Assembly: GCA_963779845.1 (NCBI GenBank)
Contig: CAVZZV010000006.1
Coordinates: 434,001-498,000 of the forward strand
Direction of reading: 5' to 3'
Length of the DNA stretch: 64,000 nucleotides
Source of the DNA: CAVZZV01 sp963779845
Lineage (GTDB): Bacteria; Bacteroidota; Bacteroidia; Bacteroidales; GCA-2748055
The position numbers and the translations under genes were made by a program. The notes beneath the pieces are model-generated. The model ran no database searches and was not told the origin of the DNA. It worked only from the letters and a program-made list of their open reading frames with translations. Positions 36,537 to 44,380 of the stretch are shown here, one piece after another. Position 1 is the stretch's first letter. Each line of letters starts with the position of its first letter.

Positions 36537-38354
36537 TTACTGGCTGTTCATCGAAACCAAAAATTCTTCATTTGTGTCTGTCTTGGACATACGGTCTGCC
36601 AGAAATTCCATGGCTTCAACCGGGTTCATATCAGAAAGATAATTTCTTAATATCCACAGTTTATTTAACATGCCCCTGTTGAGCAGGAGATCTTCCCGGC
36701 GGGTGCTGGAAGCGTTAATGTCGACAGCCGGCCAAACTCGTTTATTGGCTAGTTTACGTTCCAGCTGAAGTTCCATATTACCCGTCCCTTTGAACTCTTC
36801 AAATATTACATCATCCATTTTAGAGCCTGTTTCCGTGAGAGCCGTTGAGATAATGGTCAGGGATCCGCCATTTTCGATATTCCTTGCCGCACCGAAGAAA
36901 CGTTTTGGTTTATGCAGGGCATTGGCATCGACCCCTCCTGAAAGTACTTTGCCGGATGCCGGAGCAATAGTATTAAATGCCCGGGCGAGCCGGGTTATGG
37001 AATCGAGAAGGATCACCACATCGTGTCCGCATTCCACCAGCCGTTTGGCTTTCTCAAGAACAATGTTTGCCACCCGTACATGGCGTTCTGCCGGTTCGTC
37101 AAAGGTTGAGGAGATCACTTCCGCGTTCACGTTTCTGGCCATATCGGTAACCTCTTCAGGTCTTTCATCGATCAAAAGAATGATCATGTATACTTCCGGG
37201 TTGTTTGCCGCGATGGCGTTGGCAATATTTTGAAGTAGGATCGTTTTCCCTGTTTTAGGCTGGGCAACAATCAATCCTCTTTGTCCTTTCCCAATGGGGG
37301 AGAACATATCGACCACACGGACAGACAAATTGTTATGTCCATTCCCTACCAATGAAAATTTCTCTTCCGGAAAGAGGGGAGTCAAAAAATCAAAGGGGAT
37401 TCTGTCTCTGATAAAGTCGGGGGAACGTCCATTAATTTCCTCCACTTTGATCAAAGGGAAATACTTCTCCCCTTCTTTAGGGGGACGAATGGTTCCCTTT
37501 ACGGTATCCCCTGTTTTCAATCCAAAGAGTTTTATCTGGGATTGAGAAACATAAATATCATCCGGTGAATTAAGGTAATTATAATCAGCGGAACGCAGGA
37601 AACCATACCCATCGGGCATTATCTCCAGTACTCCGGAATTGGAAATTAACCCTTCAAAATCGTATTTATCATTTTGCCTTCTCTCCTGTCCCTGGCTTGG
37701 TTGGTTCTTCCTGAAATTGCCCTGAGCGTTTTTATCGTACGGCATCCTTTTTTTATCGCCGTCATCAAATCTTCGACCCTGTTGGTCCTGTGGGCGCTGA
37801 GTGTTATTGCTCTGCCTGCGGTCGTCATTTCTGCTTTTATGATGAGGTTTTTCCCGCTTAAAATCGTTTGAAGCCTGGTTTTCTGTTCCATCCTGATTTT
37901 CGTCCTGATTCTGAGTTGGAGGAGGAGATGAGGGCCTTGCCTGGTCATCCTGCCGGTCCCTGGAACGTTCAGTTCTGTCTGGCTTTCTAGCAGATCTCTC
38001 CGTTTGCTTGTTGGATTTTTCGGGCCTGTCGGTTTTTTGGATGGGCCGCTCGACCGGCCGCTCGGCGGACTGTTCAGGCTTCTTTGCATCCACATTTTTT
38101 TTGGGTCTGCCGCGCCTTTTTATCTGGGAACCGGAAGGACTTTCGCCGCCCTTTTCTTCACGGGGCTGAGGGTCCTGTTTTGATGCTTCCCTGCGGGAAG
38201 TTTTAGATTCAGAAACTACAATGGCTTGCTGATCAAGGATTTTATAAATCAAGTCCTGTTTCTTATAGGACTCGACCCTTTTAACCTTCAATTCTTTGGC
38301 TATCTCACGTAAATCAGTGAGAAGCTTCTTGTTTAATTCAAGAATGTCGTACAT
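36537..38354 (-). CDS. rho: Transcription termination factor Rho with long disordered insertion
   Basis: A 605-residue hexameric RNA helicase that ends transcription. Residues 1-45 are the Rho_N domain (LNKKLLTDLREIAKELKVK). Residues about 50-230 are a low-complexity region rich in Arg, Lys, Gln, Asn, Pro and Asp (RRGRPKK, DRQDDQARP, QNQDENQDGT). The RNA-binding cold-shock-like domain follows (GVLEIMPDGYGFLRS), then the ATPase core with Walker A AQPKTGKT and the conserved DVVILLDSITRLARA. Such an insertion is typical of Bacteroidota Rho; in B. thetaiotaomicron it has been reported to drive phase separation. Confidence 0.97.
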   Translation of the reverse strand: MYDILELNKKLLTDLREIAKELKVKRVESYKKQDLIYKILDQQAIVVSESKTSRREASKQDPQPREEKGGESPSGSQIKRRGRPKKNVDAKKPEQSAERPVERPIQKTDRPEKSNKQTERSARKPDRTERSRDRQDDQARPSSPPPTQNQDENQDGTENQASNDFKREKPHHKSRNDDRRQSNNTQRPQDQQGRRFDDGDKKRMPYDKNAQGNFRKNQPSQGQERRQNDKYDFEGLISNSGVLEIMPDGYGFLRSADYNYLNSPDDIYVSQSQIKLFGLKTGDTVKGTIRPPKEGEKYFPLIKVEEINGRSPDFIRDRIPFDFLTPLFPEEKFSLVGNGHNNLSVRVVDMFSPIGKGQRGLIVAQPKTGKTILLQNIANAIAANNPEVYMIILLIDERPEEVTDMARNVNAEVISSTFDEPAERHVRVANIVLEKAKRLVECGHDVVILLDSITRLARAFNTIAPASGKVLSGGVDANALHKPKRFFGAARNIENGGSLTIISTALTETGSKMDDVIFEEFKGTGNMELQLERKLANKRVWPAVDINASSTRREDLLLNRGMLNKLWILRNYLSDMNPVEAMEFLADRMSKTDTNEEFLVSMNSQ

Positions 38355-38800
38355 TTTTTCTTAAGGAAATTAATAATGATGTAATAGTAATATAAACTAA
38401 ATTCTGTAAATGCTCATTTAATTCGTGAACAGGACAACCTGTCTGAAATCATGATGTTGATTATGGTTTGGGAAATAAATGAAAAGCTTTCCGGGAATTT
38501 TCTAGTGCAATATTAATTCATTTACTTTATTCCACCAAATAATTCTTAATTTTTTAGTAATCAGAGGCTAATAAACCCATATCTTTCCTTCTGTCCCCAT
38601 TTTAATTTTCAAAGAAAAACACCTTTTTTAATAAGTAATCGGGAAGAATTCATTTAAAAGTCGAACAAGATTTTTTCTGAATTGTTCTTTTTTGTATATG
38701 AAACCTCAGAAAAACAATTAAAAAGATTATATTGTTAAGGTTTCTTTGAAACAAGGATAGCATTTTTTTCGTAAAAAAAATCATTCATAACGGTTTTCAA
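38355..38800. other. Divergent intergenic region between rho and rpoD
   Basis: 446 bp of A/T-rich sequence that must hold the divergent promoters of rho (minus) and rpoD (plus). I found no exact TAnnTTTG near the rpoD start; TTTCTTTG at 38741-38748 is one base off. No gene or RNA is recognised. Confidence 0.6.
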
Positions 38801-39664
38801 ATGCGGCAGCTCAAGATTATCAAACAAGTCACAAACAGGGAAACCCCTTCTCTCGACAAATATCTCCAGGAGATAGGAAAAGTTGAGCTTATAAATGCAG
38901 AAGAGGAAGTAGAACTCGCACGGAGAATTAAAAAAGGAGATACCCTGGCCCTGGAAAAACTCATTAAAGCCAATTTACGTTTTGTTGTTTCCGTTTCGAA
39001 GCAATATCAAAATCAGGGCTTAAGCCTTCCGGATCTGATAAACGAGGGAAACCTTGGACTTATTAAAGCAGCGCAGCGTTTTGATGAGACAAGGGGCTTT
39101 AAATTTATTTCCTATGGAGTGTGGTGGATCCGTCAATCCATTCTTCAGGCATTGGCAGAACAATCCAGAATTGTACGCTTACCTCTTAATAAAATAGGTT
39201 CCATCAATAAGATCAATAAAACCTTCAGCGAACTTGAGCAGAAGTTTGAAAGAGAGCCGACCATCATGGAAATTGCACAGGCAATGGAACTTGCCCCCGA
39301 CGATATCAAAGACGCACTCCGCTCCTCCGGACGACATCTATCCATGGACGCTCCTTTATCGGAGGGCGAGGAGGGAAATCTATACGACATATTGCTAAAT
39401 TCAGATGCTCCCAGCCCCGACCGGGATCTTCTCTATGAATCCTTAGGTAAAGAGATTGAAAGGGTACTTTCCACCCTGACTTACCGTGAAGCCTGCATTG
39501 TAAGACTATATTTTGGATTAAACCAAAAGCATGCCTACTCGCTTGAAGAAATCGGCGAAGAATTCAACCTGACCCGGGAAAGGGTTCGCCAAATAAAGGA
39601 AAAAGCCATTAAACGGTTAAAAAGTACTACCCGAAACCGGATTTTAAAAACCTATCTGGGTTAA
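38801..39664 (+). CDS. rpoD: Primary sigma factor, Bacteroidota RpoD/SigA
   Basis: A 287-residue sigma-70 without region 1.1, as in Bacteroidota. Region 1.2 begins PSLDKYLQEIGKVELINAEEE; region 2 contains NLRFVVSVSKQYQNQGLSLP and GVWWIRQSI; region 3 follows; region 4 has YSLEEIGEEFNLTRERVRQI for the upstream element. This factor recognises the TTTG/TAnnTTTG promoters seen elsewhere in the window. The MRQLKI start is standard for the phylum. Confidence 0.97.
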   Translation: MRQLKIIKQVTNRETPSLDKYLQEIGKVELINAEEEVELARRIKKGDTLALEKLIKANLRFVVSVSKQYQNQGLSLPDLINEGNLGLIKAAQRFDETRGFKFISYGVWWIRQSILQALAEQSRIVRLPLNKIGSINKINKTFSELEQKFEREPTIMEIAQAMELAPDDIKDALRSSGRHLSMDAPLSEGEEGNLYDILLNSDAPSPDRDLLYESLGKEIERVLSTLTYREACIVRLYFGLNQKHAYSLEEIGEEFNLTRERVRQIKEKAIKRLKSTTRNRILKTYLG

Positions 39665-39722
39665 TTACCGATCGTATACAGGGAAAAGAGGTGGGTTTGA
39701 CTTCAAAAATCCAGTGAATTAT

Positions 39723-39730
39723 TATCTTTG
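39723..39730 (+). promoter_or_regulatory. Promoter -7 element TATCTTTG of rpe
   Basis: An exact TAnnTTTG with TTTG at 39696-39699, 23 bases upstream, slightly wider than the usual spacing. It lies only 15 bases before the rpe ATG, so the mRNA leader would be very short. Confidence 0.5.
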
Positions 39731-39745
39731 TTGAAAAAGTCATCT

Positions 39746-40396
39746 ATGTCCAAAATTTCCCCTTCAATTCTCATCTCCGATTTCCTCCATCTCGGTGAAC
39801 AAATCGAAATGCTTAATGACAGTGAGGCCGATTTTATCCATCTCGATATCATGGATGGGGTATTCGTGCCCAATATCTCCTTTGGTTTTCCCATTATTGA
39901 GAAAATAAAGTCGGTTGCCAGAAAACCCCTTGACGTTCATCTGATGATCGTACAGCCCGAACGATATCTGGAAAAGTTCAGAGATGCGGGGGCAGATAAT
40001 CTTACGGTCCATTACGAGGCTTCCACCCATTTGCACAGGACAATTCAGAACATCCGCGAACTGGGCATGAACCCTTCGGTGGTCCTCAACCCTCATACAC
40101 CGGTTTCCCTTCTGGAAGAAATTCTTCCGGATCTTTATATGGTTTTGCTGATGACCGTCAATCCGGGTTTTGGAGGACAGGACTTCATTCCTGGTTCTTA
40201 TGATAAAATCCGCAAACTGAAAAAGATGATTACTTCGCAGAAGCTGGAGACACTTATTGAAGTTGACGGGGGAGTTACGCTGGAAAACAGCAGTGACCTC
40301 AGAAAATCCGGGGTCGATGTTTTTGTGGTTGGCAATACGGTCTTTTCTGCCAGTGATCCCAGGGAAATGATCCGGAAGATCAGAAATGGAGCATAA
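39746..40396 (+). CDS. rpe: Ribulose-phosphate 3-epimerase
   Basis: A TIM-barrel metal enzyme of the pentose phosphate pathway that interconverts ribulose-5-phosphate and xylulose-5-phosphate. Signatures: ISPSILISDF (4-13), DFIHLDIMDGVFVPN, DVHLMI with metal ligands, MTVNPGFGGQDFIP and EVDGGVT. Using the ATG at 39746 the protein has 216 residues, the usual size; the open frame from a TTG at 39728 adds six doubtful residues. Confidence 0.96.
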   Translation: MSKISPSILISDFLHLGEQIEMLNDSEADFIHLDIMDGVFVPNISFGFPIIEKIKSVARKPLDVHLMIVQPERYLEKFRDAGADNLTVHYEASTHLHRTIQNIRELGMNPSVVLNPHTPVSLLEEILPDLYMVLLMTVNPGFGGQDFIPGSYDKIRKLKKMITSQKLETLIEVDGGVTLENSSDLRKSGVDVFVVGNTVFSASDPREMIRKIRNGA

Positions 40397-40420
40397 TGTA
40401 ATACTTAAATTAAATCTCAC

Positions 40421-40849
40421 ATGAAACCAATGACAAGAAACATCCTTATCCTGGGAGCGGTCGTGATTTTGGCAGCCGTTCTTGCGTCAATCTACCTTTT
40501 TAACAAAAAACATCCCGATCTCTCCCAGGTCGAGCCTGACTATATTTTAACCGCCACGGAGCTTTTCAATGACTTTACTATGGACGAGGCAGCCGCCAAC
40601 GAAAAATATAATGGTGAAGTTTTAGAGGTAAGCGGTAATGTAGCTTCACTTGAAAATTCCGGAGATACCATCATGAATGTCATACTCATGGATGATGAAC
40701 AGTTTGCCGGGGTGGTTTGCACTTTCAGGAAAACAGAAGGGGGATTCAAGGATTCCCCGGCGCCAGGTGAAATGGCTAAAATACGGGGAATCTGTTCAGG
40801 AATGCTGATGGATGTTTTATTGAATAATTGCGTCTTCGTCGAAAAGTAG
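40421..40849 (+). CDS. Membrane-anchored OB-fold (tRNA_anti-like) protein
   Basis: A 142-residue protein with an N-terminal membrane helix (about 7-27) and a periplasmic domain resembling the tRNA_anti-like OB fold: YNGEVLEVSGNV, VILMDDEQFAGVVCTF and GEMAKIRGICSGMLMDVLLNNC follow the family's pattern. The function is unknown. It starts 24 bases after rpe and ends four bases from the convergent yceI-like gene. Confidence 0.7.
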   Translation: MKPMTRNILILGAVVILAAVLASIYLFNKKHPDLSQVEPDYILTATELFNDFTMDEAAANEKYNGEVLEVSGNVASLENSGDTIMNVILMDDEQFAGVVCTFRKTEGGFKDSPAPGEMAKIRGICSGMLMDVLLNNCVFVEK

Positions 40850-40853
40850 CATC

Positions 40854-41399
40854 CTATTTAGCTGCATAATTTACTTCCACGGTTATTTCCATTTCGGCGG
40901 CAATCTTCTCTCGCACAATGGAGGGAATCTCAACTTCGAAATCTTCAGGTTTCAGCTTAAAAAAAGATTTGGCCCGAATCCCGTTGTCGGTTATTTCAAT
41001 GGTCCCTTTTTCCTGAATATTCCGGGTTACTCCATGCAGGGTTAAATCTCCCTTTACCGTCACAGGGTATGTACCTTCCTTATCAAATTCAACAGAGGAA
41101 ATATTTTCAATCTTTCCGGCAAAGGTAGCTTTTGGGAATTTTTCCGATTCTATGTAGTTTTCATTGAAATGTTCCTCCATCAACGATTTTTCAAAATGGA
41201 ACGAGCGCATGAGGGCCTGAAAGACAATTTCCCCGTTGCCCTCATCCAATATACTTGCCACCTGATTATTGTCGGCTTTTATATCTTCCAATGGGGTATG
41301 TGAATAAAAGCCGATATGTCCACTTTTTGTCATGTGTTTTTGTGCATGTAGGGATAAACATAAGGCTAAAATGAGAACTAAGCTTGCAAATTTTTTCAT
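40854..41399 (-). CDS. YceI family periplasmic protein
   Basis: A 181-residue protein with a signal peptide (about 1-19, ending SLHAQ) and a YceI lipocalin-like barrel: SGHIGFYSHTPLEDIKADN, SFHFEKSLMEEHFNENYIES and FPKATFAGKI are family segments. YceI proteins bind isoprenoid or other lipids. In this window it is the last gene of a minus-strand cluster with DUF5777 and two haem-motif lipoproteins, which suggests a role with a periplasmic redox system. Confidence 0.9.
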   Translation of the reverse strand: MKKFASLVLILALCLSLHAQKHMTKSGHIGFYSHTPLEDIKADNNQVASILDEGNGEIVFQALMRSFHFEKSLMEEHFNENYIESEKFPKATFAGKIENISSVEFDKEGTYPVTVKGDLTLHGVTRNIQEKGTIEITDNGIRAKSFFKLKPEDFEVEIPSIVREKIAAEMEITVEVNYAAK

Positions 41400-41581
41400 A
41401 ATTAAATTTTTTATGCCCTTAAAGCAAATATTTATAATAACATCTTCCTATTAACTTTACTCACACTCTTAAAACACTGTAATGGAGAATGGCAATTAAA
41501 CAATGAATGTACCGCCTGTGTTCATTTGAAATTCAAAATTTCCTGCTCCCGAAACAGGCATGAAAGTCTTCCTTGTCCCTA

Positions 41582-42469
41582 TTATTTCAAGGTAAAAACC
41601 CTGGATATGTTGAAGCCAAAATGAACATCCCCTTTTGCCCAATTTCCTGTAGTCTCTCCGATAAAAGCCTTTTCTATCATCCCAAGTGAATTGGTAAATA
41701 TAAGTTGAAAGACATGTCCTCCTGTCTCAATGTCAAAACCGATTGAAAGAGGGTCGTAAATTTTCTGGCTCATATAATTATGTACAGGACGGATAAGATA
41801 ATAATATTCAGCATTGATACTAATCCTGTTTGTAAGCTTCATCCTTCCCCCGAGGCCCAGGGCATACAGATCATTGGGATCCAGTTCGGTTGCGACAAGA
41901 TTCCTGTGTACGACCGTGGGAGTGATCTGTGCCGAGAAGCGTTGGTTGAATTTGCGTCCGGCCATTACCTGAAAAATATAGGAAAGCCGGTTGCTATAGT
42001 AGTAATTAACTCCTTCCCTGTTCACCTTTAGTGTATTCAGCCCAACCGAGGCAAGTGCAGAAACGGAAACCGGCATATTTCTCGCACCGGTAGATTGCCG
42101 TAATATACTGAATTTAGTAAAACCATCGAAGGTTTTCTCATAATTCCCTCTTCCCACTCCTACCATCAGCCAATCGTTAATACCATATTCAAGGCTCAGG
42201 TGAATGTTACTCTGGTCAAGTCCCCAGAAATTATAAGCACCTGAATTCAATAAGCCAAATCGATGGGCAATACGAAAATCCAGTTGCCCTTCCGGCATCC
42301 TTTCAATAGAATGCCCATTCATGATCCGGGTCGTTTTGAAAGTGGCACTGGTATAAGTTGTCTCTGGTTCCATCTTCTCATCCAGCATGTTGAGCAGGTC
42401 TTCCTGAGCCATTACCCTTAGGGGAGAAATAAGAAAAAACGCGCAAAGAGGAATGATTAAAATTTTCAC
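41582..42469 (-). CDS. DUF5777 family outer-membrane beta-barrel protein
   Basis: A 295-residue protein with a signal peptide (about 1-21, ending RVMAQ) and a barrel-like sequence of alternating strands matching DUF5777: TFKTTRIMNGHSIE, LDFRIAHRFG and HVFQLIFTNSLGMIEKAFIG. The function is not known. It lies between the cytochrome-like lipoprotein gene and the YceI gene on the same strand. Confidence 0.85.
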   Translation of the reverse strand: MKILIIPLCAFFLISPLRVMAQEDLLNMLDEKMEPETTYTSATFKTTRIMNGHSIERMPEGQLDFRIAHRFGLLNSGAYNFWGLDQSNIHLSLEYGINDWLMVGVGRGNYEKTFDGFTKFSILRQSTGARNMPVSVSALASVGLNTLKVNREGVNYYYSNRLSYIFQVMAGRKFNQRFSAQITPTVVHRNLVATELDPNDLYALGLGGRMKLTNRISINAEYYYLIRPVHNYMSQKIYDPLSIGFDIETGGHVFQLIFTNSLGMIEKAFIGETTGNWAKGDVHFGFNISRVFTLK

Positions 42470-42584
42470 GGATTTATACTTGTTTTAAATATTAATTTTT
42501 CATTTTCGAGCGAGCCTCCCTGAATCTTGGATATATGGACTAAAATCCCGCCTCTGGTACGATCAACTCATCAACGATCACATC

Positions 42585-43023
42585 TTACTGTTGTGATCCC
42601 TGATCAATCCAGGCAGCGAATCCCTGAATCAAACAAACATCCAGTTTACTGGCACCCTTTGGCATGGAGGAATAAGCATTTTCATGCCTGATGGACCCGA
42701 GAATGGCATCCTGGTTCAGAACAATATCGTTATAATCTTCCAGTTTGATCCCATTTCCGAGAGAAACCGCCACGGCATTTGAATGACACGACCAGCAATG
42801 GTTTTGCAACATCGGGATCACTGTAGAACCAAAAGAAATATTCACTGTATCACATTCGTTGGAAAGTGAGGGATACAAAAGCTCCTCTGAATCATAATAA
42901 CAGGAAGATACAACGGCAAGAAAAAATCCGGAACAGAGTGATTAATACCAGGATCATAAAGAATCTATGGGACAATTTTTTAGGAGAAATTCCATGATGC
43001 ATTTTATTTTCCTGATTATTCAT
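42585..43023 (-). CDS. Cytochrome c-like lipoprotein with CxxCH, probable frameshift
   Basis: The reading frame from 42878 to 42585 has one haem motif, CWSCH, in LQNHCWSCHSN, and a distal AYSSMPKGA that could give the Met ligand. No start codon fits this frame upstream. If one base is removed in the GG at 42930-42931, the frame joins to an ATG at 43023 and gives 145 residues with a lipoprotein signal ending in AVVSSC. I infer a frameshift here; the haem motif itself is certain. It is 32 bp downstream of the larger haem-motif lipoprotein gene. Confidence 0.65.
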
Positions 43024-43055
43024 TCTTTCTATTTATTATCTTTTTCCCTTTACCT

Positions 43056-44066
43056 TTAATTATCGGGATAGCCCTCCGACACCCATAACTCAAATTGCCT
43101 GATCCGGCAATCTGAAAGGGATCTTCCCGGGGGCATAGCCACAAATGGGTTTGTTCCTTTCAAGGCACCCACAAGGGAACCATTGGAAGCCACTAAAGAA
43201 ATCTGCGCATAATTCTCAAGTCCTATATTTCCTGAGGGACTTGAACCACTATGGCAGCCTTTGCAATTCTTGGCAATAATCGGGTAAATAACCCCGGAAA
43301 AGGTAACCGTTGAGGTGGTATCACATGCTTCCCCGCAATTCTCGTTTAAGGCCCCGTAAGTTATCCAGTTATATATAGAATCAATTACTGACTGAGGAAG
43401 GGGAGACATAGGTGGCGGGGGCATGATATCCTCTTCGTCCGTCCTGGTGATGGATTTGTATAGTTTGCTTTCCTGAGGATTTCCTGGTTGTATGGCTTTC
43501 ATTACACCCGAATAGGAGGTAAACCTGTATCCTTCGTCGGCGGTAATATCATCATGACAACCCGAAATTGCGCAATTTGATTGAATATAGGGAAAAACAT
43601 CCCGGCCAAAACAGGCTCTTGGATTGATGTACACGGAGTCGTCTATTATAATTATTGAAGTGTCCTGAATGGTATCCGGACAAACAGTATTTCGGGCTCC
43701 CTGCAGGATCCAATAACGGATAAGAGTCCGGTTATTTTCACTAAGTGGCTGGTCCGGTGGCATAAACCCTTCACCCCAAATATTACTGAGGCTGGTATAG
43801 ACGGGGCTCGAAGAAGGTTTGCCGGCTACCGTGCCTGCTACTATACCGTTATAATTCCTGAAATCATAGCCGGCCTCCCCACCAGAATTGTCGTGGCAAC
43901 CGGAAATGGCACATGAAGATTGGAATATGGGGAGAATTTGACTTTCAAAACAGATTTCGGGAAAGAGATCAGGATCCATATTTTCATGGCTGCATGAGAA
44001 GATGGAATAGAGAAAAACTGTCAGTGAGGTTATCAGGATAAGATGTAAAAGATTATTCTTTTTCAT
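43056..44066 (-). CDS. Lipoprotein with three cytochrome-c-like modules (two CX4CH, one CX2CH)
   Basis: A 336-residue lipoprotein (lipobox LYSIFSC). Three repeated modules each have a haem-type motif followed by a later Met: CAISGCHD with FMPPDQPLS, CAISGCHD with IMPPPPMSP, and CKGCHSG with AMPPGRSLS. The layout resembles planctomycete-type cytochrome c domains found in Bacteroidota. The first two motifs have four residues between the cysteines instead of two. Each module ends with a W-rich helix (RYWILQGAR, YNWITYGAL, ELWVSEGYP). It probably carries electrons at the outer membrane or periplasm. Confidence 0.75.
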   Translation of the reverse strand: MKKNNLLHLILITSLTVFLYSIFSCSHENMDPDLFPEICFESQILPIFQSSCAISGCHDNSGGEAGYDFRNYNGIVAGTVAGKPSSSPVYTSLSNIWGEGFMPPDQPLSENNRTLIRYWILQGARNTVCPDTIQDTSIIIIDDSVYINPRACFGRDVFPYIQSNCAISGCHDDITADEGYRFTSYSGVMKAIQPGNPQESKLYKSITRTDEEDIMPPPPMSPLPQSVIDSIYNWITYGALNENCGEACDTTSTVTFSGVIYPIIAKNCKGCHSGSSPSGNIGLENYAQISLVASNGSLVGALKGTNPFVAMPPGRSLSDCRIRQFELWVSEGYPDN

Positions 44067-44183
44067 ATTCTAAAATTGGAGTAAATTTAGTGAATATTTT
44101 CAATTTTTGATCAAACATCTGTTTTTTGAGTATTTTTTCAGAAAATTAATGCCAGGGGTTATCCAATTCATCTTAAATTCCTC

Positions 44184-44191
44184 TATTTTTG
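44184..44191 (+). promoter_or_regulatory. Possible promoter -7 element TATTTTTG upstream of the M16 protease
   Basis: An exact TAnnTTTG about 190 bases before the ATG at 44381. No good TTTG is present at the expected distance upstream. If used, the mRNA has a long leader. Confidence 0.35.
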
Positions 44192-44380
44192 TATATATTA
44201 AAACAATACAAACCATTCGTGAACTATTTTTTTAGCGGTATCTTCCGGTTTCATCCCCTTTCTTTCCTCCCAGGATCATTTTTTTTGGGGCTGGGAAAAG
44301 CAAAAGAAAGTGCGACTACTTCTGATCAGACCCGGAAAAAAATATCCAAAGACTTCATTTTTCATCCAAATCGTTCTGTT

